This document shows positions 28,578 to 38,971 of a stretch of 64,000 bases of DNA, one piece after another. Position numbers and translations under genes: made by a program. The notes below the pieces were generated by a model that ran no database searches, was not told where the DNA came from, and was given only the letters and a program-made list of their open reading frames with translations. This DNA comes from Cedecea neteri (lineage in GTDB: Bacteria > Pseudomonadota > Gammaproteobacteria > Enterobacterales > Enterobacteriaceae). The first letter of the stretch is position 1, and every line of letters begins with the position of its first letter. The stretch spans positions 2,480,001 to 2,544,000 of the forward strand of contig NZ_CP009459.1 of the NCBI RefSeq assembly GCF_000758325.1. The letters are read 5' to 3'.

Positions 28578-30230
28578 TTACGCGCTCATTAACTGTTGGA
28601 TGTCTTGCTCAACGGTGGTGATGGCGCGCAGGCCAAATTTCTCGTTCAGCACTGCCAGCAGGTTTGGCGTCAGGAAGCCCGGCGCGGTCGGGCCGGTGAC
28701 GATGTTGGTGACGCCGAGCGACAGCAGCGTGAGCAGAATCACAATCGCCTTTTGCTCAAACCAGGAGAGCACCAGACTCAGCGGCAGGTCGTTCACGCCG
28801 CAGCCCAGTTTCTCGGCGAGGGTGACCGCCAGAATAATCGCTGAATATGCGTCGTTGCACTGGCCGGCATCCACCAGCCGAGGCAGTCCTTCGATGTTGC
28901 CGAAATCCAGCTTGTTGAAGCGGTATTTGCCGCAGGCCAGGGTCAGGATCAGGCAGTCCTGCGGCACGCTGGTGGCGAAGTCGGTGAAGTAGTTACGTTC
29001 TCCGCGCGCGCCGTCGCAGCCGCCGACCAGGAAGATATGACGCAGTTTTTCACGGCTGACCAGATCGATGAGCGTGTCTGCCGCACCCAGCAGCGTCTGG
29101 CGGCCAAAGCCGACGGTGATCAGATGCTCGATTTCGCTATACGGGAAACCGGCCATTTGCTGGGCCTGGGTAATCACCGGGCCAAAGTTGTCGCCTTCGA
29201 GGTGGCTGACGCCCGGCCAGCCGACGATGCTGCGGGTCCAGATTCGGTCGTCGTACGAGCCCACGGTAGGGTCGATGATGCAGTTGGACGTCATGACGAT
29301 AGGGCCAGGGAAGCGGGCGAATTCCGTTTGCTGGTTCTGCCAGCCGCTGCCGTAGTTGCCGACCAGGTGTTTGAATTTACGCAGTTCTGGATAACCGTGT
29401 GCCGGGAGCATTTCGCCGTGGGTGTAGACGTTCACGCCGGTGCCTTCGGTTTGCTCGAGCAGGTTATAGAGATCTTTCAGGTCATGGCCGGAAATCAGGA
29501 TGCACTTCCCGGCGACCGGGCGTACGTTAACCTGGGTTGGCGTTGGATGGCCGTATTTACCGGTTTCCCCCTGATCCAGAATGCTCATCACTTTGAAGTT
29601 CATCTGGCCGATTTCCATAGAGCAGTCCAGCAGAGCGCCCATATCCGCAGGCCAGGTGCCGAGCCACGCCATGATGTTGTGGTACTGAGCGTAGATGTCA
29701 TTGTCGTACTGGCCCAGCACATGTGCGTGTTCCATATAAGCGGCGGCGCCTTTCATACCGTACAGGCACAGCAGGCGCAGGCCGAGAATATCTTCGCCAA
29801 TGTCGGCTTTGTCACGATTTGGCGTGAATTCGGCGGCCTGCCGCTGCAGTTCGCCGAGGTCGCTACTGACCAGCTGTAGCTCTGCCATCGGGTTGGTTAC
29901 GGTTGCAGCAGGATCAATAGCCAGCGTGCGGGTTTTAAGATCTTCGCGCATAGCAATGGCATCACGTGCATAGCCAACGATGCGGGCGGAGTCGAAGTTC
30001 ACGTTGGTCAGCGTTGAGAAGAAAGCGCGTGGAGCAAAGTTATCAATTTCGTGGTCGATAATACCGCGTTCGCGCGCGGCAACCGCCCAGGCGGAAAGGC
30101 CCTGCAATGTCGCGATCAGCAGATCCTGTAGGTCGGAAGTCTGGGCTGTTTTACCGCAGACGCCCTGGGCATAGGCGCAACCGTCGCCGGCCGGGGTACG
30201 AATGGTCTGTTCACATTGCACACAAAACAT
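28578..30230 (-). CDS. hcp: Hydroxylamine/NO reductase Hcp (hybrid cluster protein)
   Basis: Fe-S enzyme of 550 residues, E. coli length. N-terminal cysteines 3, 6, 18 and 25 have the spacing of class II Hcp with a [2Fe-2S] cluster; hybrid-cluster ligands lie in the C-terminal half ([36 protein letters not shown]). It reduces NO under anaerobiosis and is linked to protein S-nitrosylation. Upstream lie matching NsrR and FNR sites. Confidence 0.97.
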   Translation of the reverse strand: MFCVQCEQTIRTPAGDGCAYAQGVCGKTAQTSDLQDLLIATLQGLSAWAVAARERGIIDHEIDNFAPRAFFSTLTNVNFDSARIVGYARDAIAMREDLKTRTLAIDPAATVTNPMAELQLVSSDLGELQRQAAEFTPNRDKADIGEDILGLRLLCLYGMKGAAAYMEHAHVLGQYDNDIYAQYHNIMAWLGTWPADMGALLDCSMEIGQMNFKVMSILDQGETGKYGHPTPTQVNVRPVAGKCILISGHDLKDLYNLLEQTEGTGVNVYTHGEMLPAHGYPELRKFKHLVGNYGSGWQNQQTEFARFPGPIVMTSNCIIDPTVGSYDDRIWTRSIVGWPGVSHLEGDNFGPVITQAQQMAGFPYSEIEHLITVGFGRQTLLGAADTLIDLVSREKLRHIFLVGGCDGARGERNYFTDFATSVPQDCLILTLACGKYRFNKLDFGNIEGLPRLVDAGQCNDAYSAIILAVTLAEKLGCGVNDLPLSLVLSWFEQKAIVILLTLLSLGVTNIVTGPTAPGFLTPNLLAVLNEKFGLRAITTVEQDIQQLMSA

Positions 30231-30242
30231 GATGTCACCTTA

Positions 30243-30265
30243 AAGTTATATTTTAAATGCATGTT
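30243..30265 (-). promoter_or_regulatory. NsrR-binding site of hcp-hcr
   Basis: The minus-strand 23-mer centred on GCATTTAAAATA agrees with the NsrR consensus (AAGATG-CATTTAAAAT-type palindrome) at about 20 of 23 positions, 12 bp before the hcp start codon. NsrR, an NO-sensing repressor, is known to control hcp in E. coli and Salmonella. Confidence 0.88.
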
Positions 30266-30324
30266 TAAGGTTAGGCTCCGGCTTAACAGGTTAAAAGGAC
30301 TTTTTGCTGCAACTTAAAGGGAGA

Positions 30325-30338
30325 TTGATATAGCTCAA
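30325..30338 (-). promoter_or_regulatory. FNR-binding site of hcp-hcr
   Basis: TTGATATAGCTCAA matches the FNR box TTGAT-N4-ATCAA at 9 of 10 conserved positions. It lies about 100 bp upstream of the hcp start, compatible with anaerobic activation as known for E. coli hcp. Confidence 0.78.
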
Positions 30339-30371
30339 CTTTGGCGGCAGCAGGCTACCGCCAGAGAGGTA

Positions 30372-31271
30372 TCAGGCGGCGAAGAAGGCGATGAGCAGCG
30401 GGGTCAGCAGGCTAAGAATAAACCCGTGAACGATGGCGGCAGGCACGATTTCCACGCCGCCGCTGCGCTGTAATACCGGCAGGGTAAAGTCCATTGAGGT
30501 AGCCCCACAGAGGCCCAGCGCCGTTGAGCGACTGCGGCGAACCAGCGCCGGAATAAGCATAATAGCCAGTAATTCCCGCACCAGATCGTTAAAGAAGGTC
30601 GCGCTGCCAATCACCGGCCCGTAGGCCTCAGTCATCAGGATCCCGGACAGCGAATACCAGCCGAACCCGGAGGCCATAGCCAGGCCCGTTTTGATCGGCA
30701 GGCCCAACAGCAGGGCGTTGATCACCCCGGCGATCATTGAGCTGAAAACGACCACAATGGCGACAATAATTCCGCGGCGGTTGAGAACGATTTGCCGGAA
30801 GGTCATGCCGCTGTTGCGAAGCTGGATCCCGACCAGCAGCAGCAGGAAGATAAGCGTGTATTCGCTGGCTTCTGTGGCGTATTTAAGCACCTCAAACCCG
30901 GTTAGCCCCAGTAGGAAGCCCAGAGCCACTACGCCACAAAGCTGTAAGGACTCCAGGGCCATCGCCAGGCGCGAGGGCAGTTTTTCCTGTTTATGCTGAT
31001 GCCGCCAGGGCAGAGAGCGTTCCAGCAGCAAGAGACCTGCGATATTACATAGCAGGATCACCCCGACGCTTATCACCGAGTAATGCAGGATAGTCAGCAG
31101 GTTAGTGGCGAGATTATCCAGAAACGCCAGGCTAATGCCCATCAGGAAGAGGATCACGTAAACAATCCAGCCCAGCAGGCGGTGAATCAGCCTGAGCAGA
31201 TGGATTTGTTTCAGTGGGATCAGGTAACCGACGAGCAACGGCACCAGGATAATAAGTAATCCTGACAGCAT
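30372..31271 (-). CDS. lysO: L-lysine exporter LysO (YbjE)
   Basis: Inner-membrane protein of 299 residues (E. coli length) with about eight hydrophobic helices and the DUF340 family core (GFGWYSLSGILMTEAYGPVIGSATFFNDLVRE). In E. coli it exports lysine and the antimetabolite thialysine. It stands alone between aqpZ and hcp, and the FNR/NsrR region of hcp lies directly downstream. Confidence 0.95.
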   Translation of the reverse strand: MLSGLLIILVPLLVGYLIPLKQIHLLRLIHRLLGWIVYVILFLMGISLAFLDNLATNLLTILHYSVISVGVILLCNIAGLLLLERSLPWRHQHKQEKLPSRLAMALESLQLCGVVALGFLLGLTGFEVLKYATEASEYTLIFLLLLVGIQLRNSGMTFRQIVLNRRGIIVAIVVVFSSMIAGVINALLLGLPIKTGLAMASGFGWYSLSGILMTEAYGPVIGSATFFNDLVRELLAIMLIPALVRRSRSTALGLCGATSMDFTLPVLQRSGGVEIVPAAIVHGFILSLLTPLLIAFFAA

Positions 31272-31383
31272 GGAAGGGACAATCCTTGTAGTTAAAATGT
31301 TACGACGGATGTCACACTACCGAAAGAAAGGAATTGAGTCGAGTAGGGACGAAGAAAAAGGTTTACGCGGGGAAAAGAAAACA

Positions 31384-31407
31384 GCAGGCTCACCCAAGTA
31401 AGCCTGC
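31384..31407 (-). terminator. Terminator after aqpZ
   Basis: On the minus strand, stem GCAGGCT/AGCCTGC (31401-31407 and 31384-31390) is followed by GTTTTCTTTTC, just 9 bp past the aqpZ stop. Confidence 0.75.
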
Positions 31408-31415
31408 CTCGAAAC

Positions 31416-32111
31416 TTAGCTGCGTTTTTCCAGCAGAGTACGGTAAATAATACCGCCCAGGATCCCACCAATAATAGGCATCACCCAGAATAACCACAGT
31501 TGATCCAGTGCCCAGCCACCCTGGAAAATAGCCACTGCAGTACTGCGCGCAGGGTTTACGGAGGTGTTGGTAACCGGAATACTAATTAAGTGAATTAAGG
31601 TTAATGCCAGGCCAATGGCTATTGGCGCAAAACCCGGTGCCGCAAATTTGTCCGTTGCACCGTGAATAACAATCAGGAATCCACAGGTTAATACGATTTC
31701 AATCACAATGGCGGACAGCATGGAATATCCACCTGGAGAATGTTCGCCGTAGCCGTTAGAAGCAAAACCGCTGGCTGCTGCATCAAAGCCTGCTTTACCG
31801 CTGGCGATTAAATAAAGGATAGCGGCAGCGGCAATCCCGCCAATCACCTGGGCAATAATGTAGCCAATCACTTCTTTAGCCGGGAAGCGGCCACCGGCCC
31901 AGAGGCCAAGAGTGACGGCCGGGTTAAAATGACCACCGGAAATATGACCGACGGCAAATGCCATAGTCAGTACGGTTAAACCAAATGCCAGCGCGACGCC
32001 GACAAAGCCAATGCCTAATTCCGGGAATGCTGCCGCTAATACTGCGCTACCGCAGCCACCAAATACCAGCCAGAATGTCCCGAAGAACTCGGCTGCTAAT
32101 TTTCTAAACAT
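31416..32111 (-). CDS. aqpZ: Aquaporin Z
   Basis: Water channel of 231 residues with six helices and two NPA half-helices: HFNPAVT near residue 63 and SVNPARS near residue 186. Nearly identical to E. coli AqpZ, including the selectivity-filter region ([10 protein letters not shown]). The ATG at 32111 gives [14 protein letters not shown], preceded by an AGAGGTGG-type site; the longer open frame to 32144 is not needed. Confidence 0.97.
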   Translation of the reverse strand: MFRKLAAEFFGTFWLVFGGCGSAVLAAAFPELGIGFVGVALAFGLTVLTMAFAVGHISGGHFNPAVTLGLWAGGRFPAKEVIGYIIAQVIGGIAAAAILYLIASGKAGFDAAASGFASNGYGEHSPGGYSMLSAIVIEIVLTCGFLIVIHGATDKFAAPGFAPIAIGLALTLIHLISIPVTNTSVNPARSTAVAIFQGGWALDQLWLFWVMPIIGGILGGIIYRTLLEKRS

Positions 32112-32523
32112 AACCACCTCTGCTAAAAGCCAGAAACAATCCATGGCTCATGCGCTAAATCACATGACCCCGACTGTCGCTAATTCACCGTCATTAAGTG
32201 AATGACGAAAGTAATATTAAGTGCGCGTTAATATTAGGTATTTCGTCAATTCGCCACCAGCACAATAAATTCCAGTTTTTTGATTTAGGGCAATGAGGTG
32301 TTATTCCTTTTCTGAGGAGAGTTAGCAGAAGTATAGATTATCTTTGAATGAAGTAAGAATATTCTGGATAACAAAAAATTACCCCTCAGCACGAATTGAT
32401 TATGGTATATGCGGCGTGTTTTGTTATCGCGTAACGCTATGACATTGTGTGGTTACATTGCCTTCCCGGTTGCCGCTATACTCGAAAAGAGCGATGGACA
32501 AAAGCGGATGTACAGGAGGCAGT
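32112..32523. other. aqpZ-ybjD divergent region
   Basis: AT-rich and without a credible gene. Near aqpZ there is a small dyad, ATTCAC and GTGAAT (about 32182-32202). Towards ybjD a sigma-70-like promoter can be read: TTACAT (32453-32458), 18-bp spacer, TATACT (32477-32482), giving a transcript start near 32489. The rest holds nothing I can assign. Confidence 0.5.
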
Positions 32524-34179
32524 ATGTTTCTCGAGCGGGTTGAGGTGGTTGGTTTTCGCGGTATTAACCGTTTGTCGTTAATGCTTGAGCAAAACAATGT
32601 GCTGATTGGCGAAAATGCCTGGGGTAAATCCAGCCTGTTAGATGCGCTGACTTTGCTACTTTCCCCCCACCGGGAGCTGTACCATTTTGTTCGCGAAGAC
32701 TTCTATTTTCCTCCCGGCGAGCTGCATGGGCGTGAAAGTCACCTGCAAATCATTCTGACCTTCCGCGAGGCGGCACCTGGCCACCATTTAGGTCGGCGGT
32801 ATCGTAATCTTTCCCCGGTTTGGGTGGAGGGGAACGACGGCTTTCATCGTATTTATTACCGTCTGGAGGGAGAACTTGGGGATGAAGGGACAGTTTTAAC
32901 GCTACGAAGCTTTCTCAATGCCCACGGCCAGCCGCTGGCGCTGGACGAAATTGACGACGTGGCGATGAATATTACGCGGCTGAATCCCGTGCTGCGCCTC
33001 AGAGATGCCCGGTTCATGCGGAGATTGCGCAACGGCAGCATGCCCGAAATGCCGGAAACGGAGCTGACCGCGCGCCAGCTGGATTTCCTGGCGCGGGAGC
33101 TGGTATCAAGGCCGCAAAACCTCACCGATGCGCAGCTGCGCCAGGGGCTATCGGCCATGGTGCAGCTACTTGAACACTATTTCTCTGAGCAGGGCGCGAT
33201 AGCCCACCAGCGCCTGATGCGGCGGCGTTCTCACGATGAGCAGCGCAGCTGGCGCTATCTGGATGTGATCAACCGGATGATCGACAAGCCCGGCAGCCGT
33301 TCGCATCGGATGATCCTGCTGGGCATGTTTTCCACGTTGCTGCAGGCGAAGGGCAGTATCGCGCTCGACAGGGACGCCCGCCCGCTGCTGCTGGTGGAAG
33401 ATCCTGAAACTCGTTTACACCCGATTATGCTGTCTGTTGCCTGGCACCTGCTGAATCTGCTGCCGCTGCAAAAAATTACCACCACAAATTCCAGTGAGTT
33501 GCTCTCGCTGACGCCGGTAGAGCAGGTTTGTCGGCTGGTGCGTGAATCCTCTCGCGTGGCTGCATGGCGGTTAGGACCGGGCGGTATGAACGCGGAAGAC
33601 AGTCGGAGAATTGCTTTCCACATTCGTTTTAACCGAGCGTCCTCGCTTTTTGCTCGCTGCTGGCTGCTGGTGGAAGGCGAAACCGAAGTATGGGTGATGA
33701 ACGAACTGGCGCGGCAGTGTGGGCATCATTTTGATGCCGAGGGCGTGAAGGTTATCGAGTTTGCGCAATCTGGCCTGCGCCCGTTAATTAAATTTGCACG
33801 TCGGATGGGCATTGAATGGCATGTGCTGGTGGACGGGGATGATGCCGGTAAAAAATATGCGGCAACCGTACGCGGCTTGCTGGACAATGACCGCGATCGG
33901 GAGCGCGAGCATCTGACGGCGCTGCCTGCGCTGGATATGGAGCATTTTATGTATCGGCAGGGTTTTTCAGATGTGTTCCATCGCGTGGCTCAGTTGCCTG
34001 AAAACGTGCCGATGAATTTGCGCAGGATTATTACGAAAGCTATTCATCGCTCGTCAAAGCCGGATTTAGCCATCGAAGTGGCGCTGGAGGCTGGGCGTCG
34101 CGGCGTGGATGCGGTTCCGCCGCTATTTCGTAAAATGTTTTCCCGGGTGCTTTGGCTGGCGCGTGGCCGGGCGGATTAG
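32524..34179 (+). CDS. ybjD: OLD-family ATPase/TOPRIM protein YbjD
   Basis: Protein of 551 residues with an SMC-like/OLD ATPase N-terminus (Walker A GENAWGKS at 29-36, DPETRLHP in the Walker B region) and a C-terminal TOPRIM nuclease-type domain (LLVEGETEVWVMNEL near 395, VLVDGDDAGKKY near 450). Matches E. coli YbjD (552) end to end. OLD proteins act on DNA, some in phage defence, but YbjD is a core gene of unproven role. ATG 32524 has an AGGAGG site; the longer frame from 32449 is unlike E. coli. Confidence 0.94.
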   Translation: MFLERVEVVGFRGINRLSLMLEQNNVLIGENAWGKSSLLDALTLLLSPHRELYHFVREDFYFPPGELHGRESHLQIILTFREAAPGHHLGRRYRNLSPVWVEGNDGFHRIYYRLEGELGDEGTVLTLRSFLNAHGQPLALDEIDDVAMNITRLNPVLRLRDARFMRRLRNGSMPEMPETELTARQLDFLARELVSRPQNLTDAQLRQGLSAMVQLLEHYFSEQGAIAHQRLMRRRSHDEQRSWRYLDVINRMIDKPGSRSHRMILLGMFSTLLQAKGSIALDRDARPLLLVEDPETRLHPIMLSVAWHLLNLLPLQKITTTNSSELLSLTPVEQVCRLVRESSRVAAWRLGPGGMNAEDSRRIAFHIRFNRASSLFARCWLLVEGETEVWVMNELARQCGHHFDAEGVKVIEFAQSGLRPLIKFARRMGIEWHVLVDGDDAGKKYAATVRGLLDNDRDREREHLTALPALDMEHFMYRQGFSDVFHRVAQLPENVPMNLRRIITKAIHRSSKPDLAIEVALEAGRRGVDAVPPLFRKMFSRVLWLARGRAD

Positions 34180-34200
34180 CGCCCGGCTGGCAATGCAGAT

Positions 34201-35148
34201 TTAGAAATGGCTGTTGATGCTGCTCATCATGCCGTCGAGAAGTTCATAGCGGCGGCGATACTCCGCACGTTTTTTGCTGGCAATATCTTCCAGCGATTTG
34301 CGTTCCACGCTGGACGGCAGAGCGTACAGGCCATCCGCGCGAGGTTCACCGCTCATGGACTGCCAGAAATTGTCATAGTCCGCATGTAGACTGTCTTTTT
34401 TCTTCTTTTCGTAGCGCCATGAACGGTAAATATGCGTGCTGTTGCCTACGGCCAGAATGCGCTCTGCGTCGAGAAGCTTCGCCAGTTCACAGGCAACCTC
34501 AAGCAGCATGCGTTTCGGGAACAGTCCGTGGCAAGCTTTAGTTGCTGCCTGTATAGCTTCATGAGGCACCCAGGGTTTTGCGCCCTGCAGACAGCCAATA
34601 AAGAAAGTGTTTTTACCTTCGAACTGGTTGAGCGTGAAGGTCATGCGCGCCAGGGGAACGCCCTCTTCATTACAGAAATTCAGGAAGGCTTCGCCTTCTT
34701 TACCTTCAATATCGTGAGAGGTGAGATCGATAAACATCAGCTCGTTGTTTTTACCCACCAGCGTGGCCAGGCGGTAACCTTCGGCAGAGAAATGCCCGTT
34801 AAGCAGTTTTTTCGGCATTTTCTCGGCAATTTTCTGGTAGTGGTAAGTGATAGTATCCCGCGTATCCTTACGTTTCAGCGGCAGCGCAAGGTAAGGGCGG
34901 TGCAGGCGGCAAGGCAGCCCAGGCTGAGCGTTCAGCATGCTTGCAAGATGTGGCTGGCTTGCCAGGTTTTTCATCAGGCTGGCGGTATACACCGGCATCG
35001 CCAGTGAGCGTAAAATAAACTTGCGGCGATAAGCCTTCTTGCCCCAGGATGCTCCCGGCTGCCATTCCCCCGTCGCGAGGGAAAGGAAGAGTTTCCAGCC
35101 TGTTTGAGGCAGGGTTTCGGTAACATGCGCGGCAGCGATCTGGGACAT
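34201..35148 (-). CDS. ybjX: VirK/YbjX family protein (DUF535)
   Basis: Protein of 315 residues of the DUF535 family, related to Shigella VirK and Salmonella VirK/YbjX, which help survive envelope damage and antimicrobial peptides. A typical segment is AEGYRLA.L......LMFIDLTSHD, and the C-terminus is rich in charged residues (RRRYELLDGM). Molecular function unknown. Divergent from macA; a PhoP-type box lies between them. Confidence 0.92.
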   Translation of the reverse strand: MSQIAAAHVTETLPQTGWKLFLSLATGEWQPGASWGKKAYRRKFILRSLAMPVYTASLMKNLASQPHLASMLNAQPGLPCRLHRPYLALPLKRKDTRDTITYHYQKIAEKMPKKLLNGHFSAEGYRLATLVGKNNELMFIDLTSHDIEGKEGEAFLNFCNEEGVPLARMTFTLNQFEGKNTFFIGCLQGAKPWVPHEAIQAATKACHGLFPKRMLLEVACELAKLLDAERILAVGNSTHIYRSWRYEKKKKDSLHADYDNFWQSMSGEPRADGLYALPSSVERKSLEDIASKKRAEYRRRYELLDGMMSSINSHF

Positions 35149-35245
35149 AATAACAACCTGATATTCGGGAAAGATGGCACTATTTCAGCACGCCGGATGT
35201 CAACCGACATTCAATAACTGTTACATATCTTCACATTGTGCAGTT

Positions 35246-35262
35246 TGTTTAAGAACCGTTTA
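35246..35262 (+). promoter_or_regulatory. PhoP-type box between ybjX and macA
   Basis: TGTTTA-AGAAC-CGTTTA fits the PhoP box (T/G)GTTTA-N5-(T/G)GTTTA at 11 of 12 positions. It is 28 bp before the macA start and about 100 bp from the ybjX start. PhoP control of ybjX and of macAB is known in Salmonella; direction of control here is not shown by sequence. Confidence 0.75.
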
Positions 35263-35290
35263 ATCATGCGTTAGCTATTTCAGGATTCAT

Positions 35291-36406
35291 ATGAAAATTA
35301 AGGGAAAATTTAAAAAACGTTATTGGCTTTACGCGCTGTTGGTGGTGATATTTTTCCTCTGGCTTTGGCAGTTTTTGCATGTGCCAGCCCCACAATATCA
35401 AACGATGATCGTACGTAAGGCTTCGCTTCAGCAAAGCGTTCTGGCAACCGGAAAGCTCGATGCCGTGCGCAAAGTTGACGTCGGGGCGCAGGTGAGCGGG
35501 CAGTTAAAAACGCTGTCGGTTAGCATCGGCGATAAAGTAAAAAAAGATCAGCTTTTGGGGGTTATCGATCCCGAACAGGCAGAAAACCAGGTCAAAGAGG
35601 TTGAAGCCACGCTGATGGAGCTGCGTGCCCAGCGCATGCAGTCCGAAGCCGAAAGTAAGCTTGCCGCGGTGACGCTCTCCCGCCAGCAGGCGCTGGCAAA
35701 AACTCAGGCGGTGTCCCGCCAGGATCTTGATAAAGCGGCAACCGATTTGGCGGTAAAACAGGCTCAGATTGGCACCATTGACGCTCAAATTAAGCGCAAT
35801 CAGGCCTCTTTGAGCACCGCGAAAACTAACCTCGAGTTCACCCGTATCGTCGCGCCAATGGCGGGGGAAGTGACGCAGATAACAACGCTGCAGGGGCAAA
35901 CCGTGATTGCGGCGCAGCAGGCGCCAAATATTCTGACGCTGGCTGATTTAAGCATCATGCTGGTGAAAGCGCAGGTCTCTGAAGCCGATGTTATCCATCT
36001 CAAACCGGGCCAGAAAGCCTGGTTTACGGTACTTGGCGACCCGATGACGCGCTATGAAGGCGTGCTGAAAGATATCCTGCCGACGCCAGACAAAGTCAAT
36101 GAGGCTATTTTCTATAATGCGCGTTTTGAGGTGCCGAATCCGAAGGGGATCCTTCGTCTGGATATGACCGCTCAGGTGCATATTCAACTCGGCGGCGTAA
36201 AAGATGTGCTGACGATTCCGCTGGCTGCGCTGGGCGAACCGATCGGTGATAATCGCTATAACATCACCGTGCTGCGCAACGGGGAAACCAAAATCCGTGA
36301 GATAACTATCGGGATGCGGAACGACACCCAGGTTCAGGTCGTTAACGGGCTGGAAGAAGGCGAAGAGGTGGTGACTGGTCGCGCCAATGCCGGGAGTAGC
36401 AAATGA
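35291..36406 (+). CDS. macA: Macrolide export periplasmic adaptor MacA
   Basis: Membrane-fusion protein of 371 residues (E. coli length). One N-terminal membrane anchor (about 10-28), a lipoyl half ([25 protein letters not shown]), a long coiled-coil hairpin (about 92-180, Gln/Ala/Lys rich), then beta-barrel and membrane-proximal domains. It links MacB to TolC and stimulates its ATPase for export of macrolides, enterotoxin and precursors. Overlaps macB by 4 bp. Confidence 0.97.
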   Translation: MKIKGKFKKRYWLYALLVVIFFLWLWQFLHVPAPQYQTMIVRKASLQQSVLATGKLDAVRKVDVGAQVSGQLKTLSVSIGDKVKKDQLLGVIDPEQAENQVKEVEATLMELRAQRMQSEAESKLAAVTLSRQQALAKTQAVSRQDLDKAATDLAVKQAQIGTIDAQIKRNQASLSTAKTNLEFTRIVAPMAGEVTQITTLQGQTVIAAQQAPNILTLADLSIMLVKAQVSEADVIHLKPGQKAWFTVLGDPMTRYEGVLKDILPTPDKVNEAIFYNARFEVPNPKGILRLDMTAQVHIQLGGVKDVLTIPLAALGEPIGDNRYNITVLRNGETKIREITIGMRNDTQVQVVNGLEEGEEVVTGRANAGSSK

Positions 36407-38349
36407 CGGCGCTGCTTGAATTAAAGGACATTCGCCGCAGCTATCCTTCTGGTGAAGAGCAGGTTGAGGTACTGAAGGGGATCAGCCTGACGATTGAAGC
36501 CGGGGAAATGGTGGCGATTGTTGGCGCATCCGGTTCCGGTAAATCGACGCTAATGAACATCCTCGGTTGCCTGGATAAACCCAGCAGCGGCAGCTATAAG
36601 GTCGCGGGCGTGGATGTGTCGGGGCTGGATAACGATGCGTTGGCGACGCTGCGTCGCGAGCATTTCGGCTTTATCTTCCAGCGTTATCACCTGCTTTCTC
36701 ACCTTAATGCCTCGCAAAATGTTGAAGTTCCTGCGGTGTACGCCGGGACAACGAGAGCCCAGCGTCAGCAGCGGGCGCATGAGTTGCTGGGGCGTCTGGG
36801 GCTGAAGGAACGGGTGGAATATCTGCCTTCGCAGCTTTCGGGCGGGCAGCAACAGCGCGTCAGTATCGCTCGTGCGTTGATGAATGGCGGGCAGGTGATT
36901 CTGGCCGATGAACCTACCGGTGCACTCGACAGCCATTCCGGTGAAGAGGTGATGGCCACGCTGAAGCAACTGCGCGAGCGCGGGCATACGGTGATTATCG
37001 TGACTCACGATCCGGCCGTGGCGGCGCAGGCTCAGCGTATTATCGAAATTCGTGATGGGGAAATTATCAGTAATCCTCCGCCGGTTCATCAGCCGACAGC
37101 GCGCATGGTTGAAAATCAAACGCTGCGGAGCGGTTCATCGATACAGCAAGTCATCAGCAGCTTCCGCGAGGCGCTCGGTATGGCCTGGCTGGCGATGGCC
37201 GCGAACAAGATGCGCACGCTGCTGACCATGCTTGGCATTATTATTGGTATTGCCTCGGTGGTCTCTATTGTCGTGGTGGGCGATGCCGCTAAGCAGATGG
37301 TGCTGGAGGATATTCGCTCCATCGGCACCAATACGATCGACGTCTATCCCGGTAAAGATTTCGGGGATGACAATCCACAGTTCCAGCAGGCATTAAAATA
37401 TGATGATTTGCTGGCTATCGGCCAGCAGCCCTGGGTGAGTTCGGCCACGCCTTCTATTTCCAGCAATTTACGCCTTCGCTACGGCAACGTGGATGCGGCG
37501 GCCAGCGTCAATGGTGTCAGCGGCGATTATTTTGATGTTTACGGCATGACCATGAGCCAGGGCGCGAGCTTTAACGACGAGCAGATGAAGGGCCGCGCAC
37601 AGGTTGTGGTGCTGGATGCCAATAGCAAAAGACAGCTTTTCCCGAACAAAAGTGATGTTGTCGGGGAGGTTGTGCTGGTGGGCAATATGCCCGCCACGGT
37701 GATTGGCGTGGCGGAAGAGAAACAGTCGATGTTCGGCAGCAGCAAAGTGCTGCGAGTCTGGCTGCCTTATAACACAATGGCCGGGCGCGTGATGGGGCAG
37801 AGCTGGCTCAACTCAATAACCGTGCGTGTTAAAGAAGGGTATGACAGCCACGAAGCCGAGCAGCAGCTTAATCGCCTGCTGTCGCTGCGTCACGGCAAGA
37901 AAGACTTTTTCACCTATAACATGGACGGGCTGTTGAAAACGGCGGAAAAGACCACACGTACTCTTCAGATGTTCCTGACGCTGGTAGCGGTTATTTCGCT
38001 GTTGGTTGGGGGGATTGGGGTCATGAATATTATGCTGGTGTCGGTCACTGAACGTACCAAAGAGATCGGTATCCGTATGGCGGTGGGCGCGCGAGCCAGC
38101 GATGTACTGCAGCAGTTTTTAATTGAGGCGGTGCTGGTTTGCCTGGTCGGTGGCGCGCTGGGGATATCGCTGTCGCTGGTTATCGCGTTCACGCTGCAGC
38201 TGGTGCTGCCGGGCTGGCAGATAGGTTTCTCGCCGGTGGCGCTGCTGACCGCCTTTGGCTGCTCCACGGCAACGGGGGTGCTCTTTGGCTGGTTGCCGGC
38301 CAGAAACGCGGCGCGTCTGAACCCTATCGATGCGTTAGCCCGTGAGTAA
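36403..38349 (+). CDS. macB: Macrolide export ATP-binding/permease MacB
   Basis: Mechanotransmission-type ABC protein of 648 residues. N-terminal ATPase with Walker A GASGSGKS (near 41-48), signature [15 protein letters not shown] and Walker [13 protein letters not shown]; then a first helix near 270, a large periplasmic domain (about 300-525), and three C-terminal helices with the FtsX motif ([19 protein letters not shown]). Matches E. coli MacB. Ends before a strong terminator. Confidence 0.97.
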   Translation: MTALLELKDIRRSYPSGEEQVEVLKGISLTIEAGEMVAIVGASGSGKSTLMNILGCLDKPSSGSYKVAGVDVSGLDNDALATLRREHFGFIFQRYHLLSHLNASQNVEVPAVYAGTTRAQRQQRAHELLGRLGLKERVEYLPSQLSGGQQQRVSIARALMNGGQVILADEPTGALDSHSGEEVMATLKQLRERGHTVIIVTHDPAVAAQAQRIIEIRDGEIISNPPPVHQPTARMVENQTLRSGSSIQQVISSFREALGMAWLAMAANKMRTLLTMLGIIIGIASVVSIVVVGDAAKQMVLEDIRSIGTNTIDVYPGKDFGDDNPQFQQALKYDDLLAIGQQPWVSSATPSISSNLRLRYGNVDAAASVNGVSGDYFDVYGMTMSQGASFNDEQMKGRAQVVVLDANSKRQLFPNKSDVVGEVVLVGNMPATVIGVAEEKQSMFGSSKVLRVWLPYNTMAGRVMGQSWLNSITVRVKEGYDSHEAEQQLNRLLSLRHGKKDFFTYNMDGLLKTAEKTTRTLQMFLTLVAVISLLVGGIGVMNIMLVSVTERTKEIGIRMAVGARASDVLQQFLIEAVLVCLVGGALGISLSLVIAFTLQLVLPGWQIGFSPVALLTAFGCSTATGVLFGWLPARNAARLNPIDALARE

Positions 38350-38367
38350 TCCCAGCGGTTGGTCATA

Positions 38368-38396
38368 AAAATGCCAGCCTTATGGGCTGGCATTTT
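38368..38396. terminator. Terminator between macB and cspD
   Basis: A perfect 12-bp inverted repeat, AAAATGCCAGCC (38368-38379) and GGCTGGCATTTT (38385-38396), with a 5-nt loop and flanking A and T runs; serves both convergent genes. Confidence 0.92.
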
Positions 38397-38426
38397 ATTT
38401 GCGGGATGTACACAATCAATGGGGAA

Positions 38427-38648
38427 CTACGCGACCGCTTCCGCCTCGTGGGGAACGATCAGGCTGGCATGGTTGCCTTTAGGTCCCTGATGCACATCAA
38501 ACCTGACAAGCTGTCCGGCTTTTAACGTTCTGTATCCGTCCATTTGAATGGTGGAGTAGTGAGCGAAGATGTCTTCGCCGCCGCCTTCCGGGCAGATGAA
38601 ACCGAACCCTTTGGCGTTATTGAACCATTTAACAGTACCCGTCTCCAT
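38427..38648 (-). CDS. cspD: Cold-shock-like DNA replication inhibitor CspD
   Basis: Single-strand nucleic-acid-binding OB-fold protein of 73 residues. RNP1-like KGFGFI at about 13-18 and RNP2-like DIFAHYS at about 26-32. CspD is a stationary-phase, starvation-induced inhibitor of replication in E. coli and not cold-inducible. Divergent from clpS, as in E. coli. Confidence 0.96.
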   Translation of the reverse strand: METGTVKWFNNAKGFGFICPEGGGEDIFAHYSTIQMDGYRTLKAGQLVRFDVHQGPKGNHASLIVPHEAEAVA

Positions 38649-38971
38649 GCTTCGACATCCTTCGTAACTCTTAATAGTGAGATGGAATCAACCGGTGGGT
38701 AAGGGCGGGCTGTTCAAAACCTCGCCAACTCACCCCGCTACAATGTAGATATTTTATACACTGCGTCAAGCGTCTGGCGGGGCAGGTAAGGCAACAATGA
38801 GTCAAAAATTTGAAGCAGTTAACGCTATTGCTATTAATGTGATGTAGCTCGCTCACGGAGATTCGTCACGGGATCGAATACGTTGTCATACGTTTGCGAA
38901 AAGCGTATTACACTCAATATAAGGCCTTGCCTGACAGTATGTTGGGCTTCAACAAACGATGATAAATCGCA
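38649..38971. other. cspD-clpS divergent promoter region
   Basis: No gene seen. A sigma-70-like promoter for cspD can be read on the minus strand: TTGACG (38764-38769), 16 bp, TACATT (38742-38747). One for clpS on the plus strand: TTGCGA (38894-38899), 18 bp, TATAAG (38918-38923). Both are sequence predictions. Between them lies about 120 bp with no assigned signal. Confidence 0.55.

Noticed and set aside
32524-34179. ybjD as part of a phage-defence island
   Set aside because: OLD-type proteins can act in defence, but ybjD is here in its conserved core position with no partner nuclease, helicase or mobile genes nearby.
38826-38868. CRP site between cspD and clpS
   Set aside because: TGTGA and TCAC half-sites are present near 38838 but the spacing is not the 6 bp needed for a CRP site.
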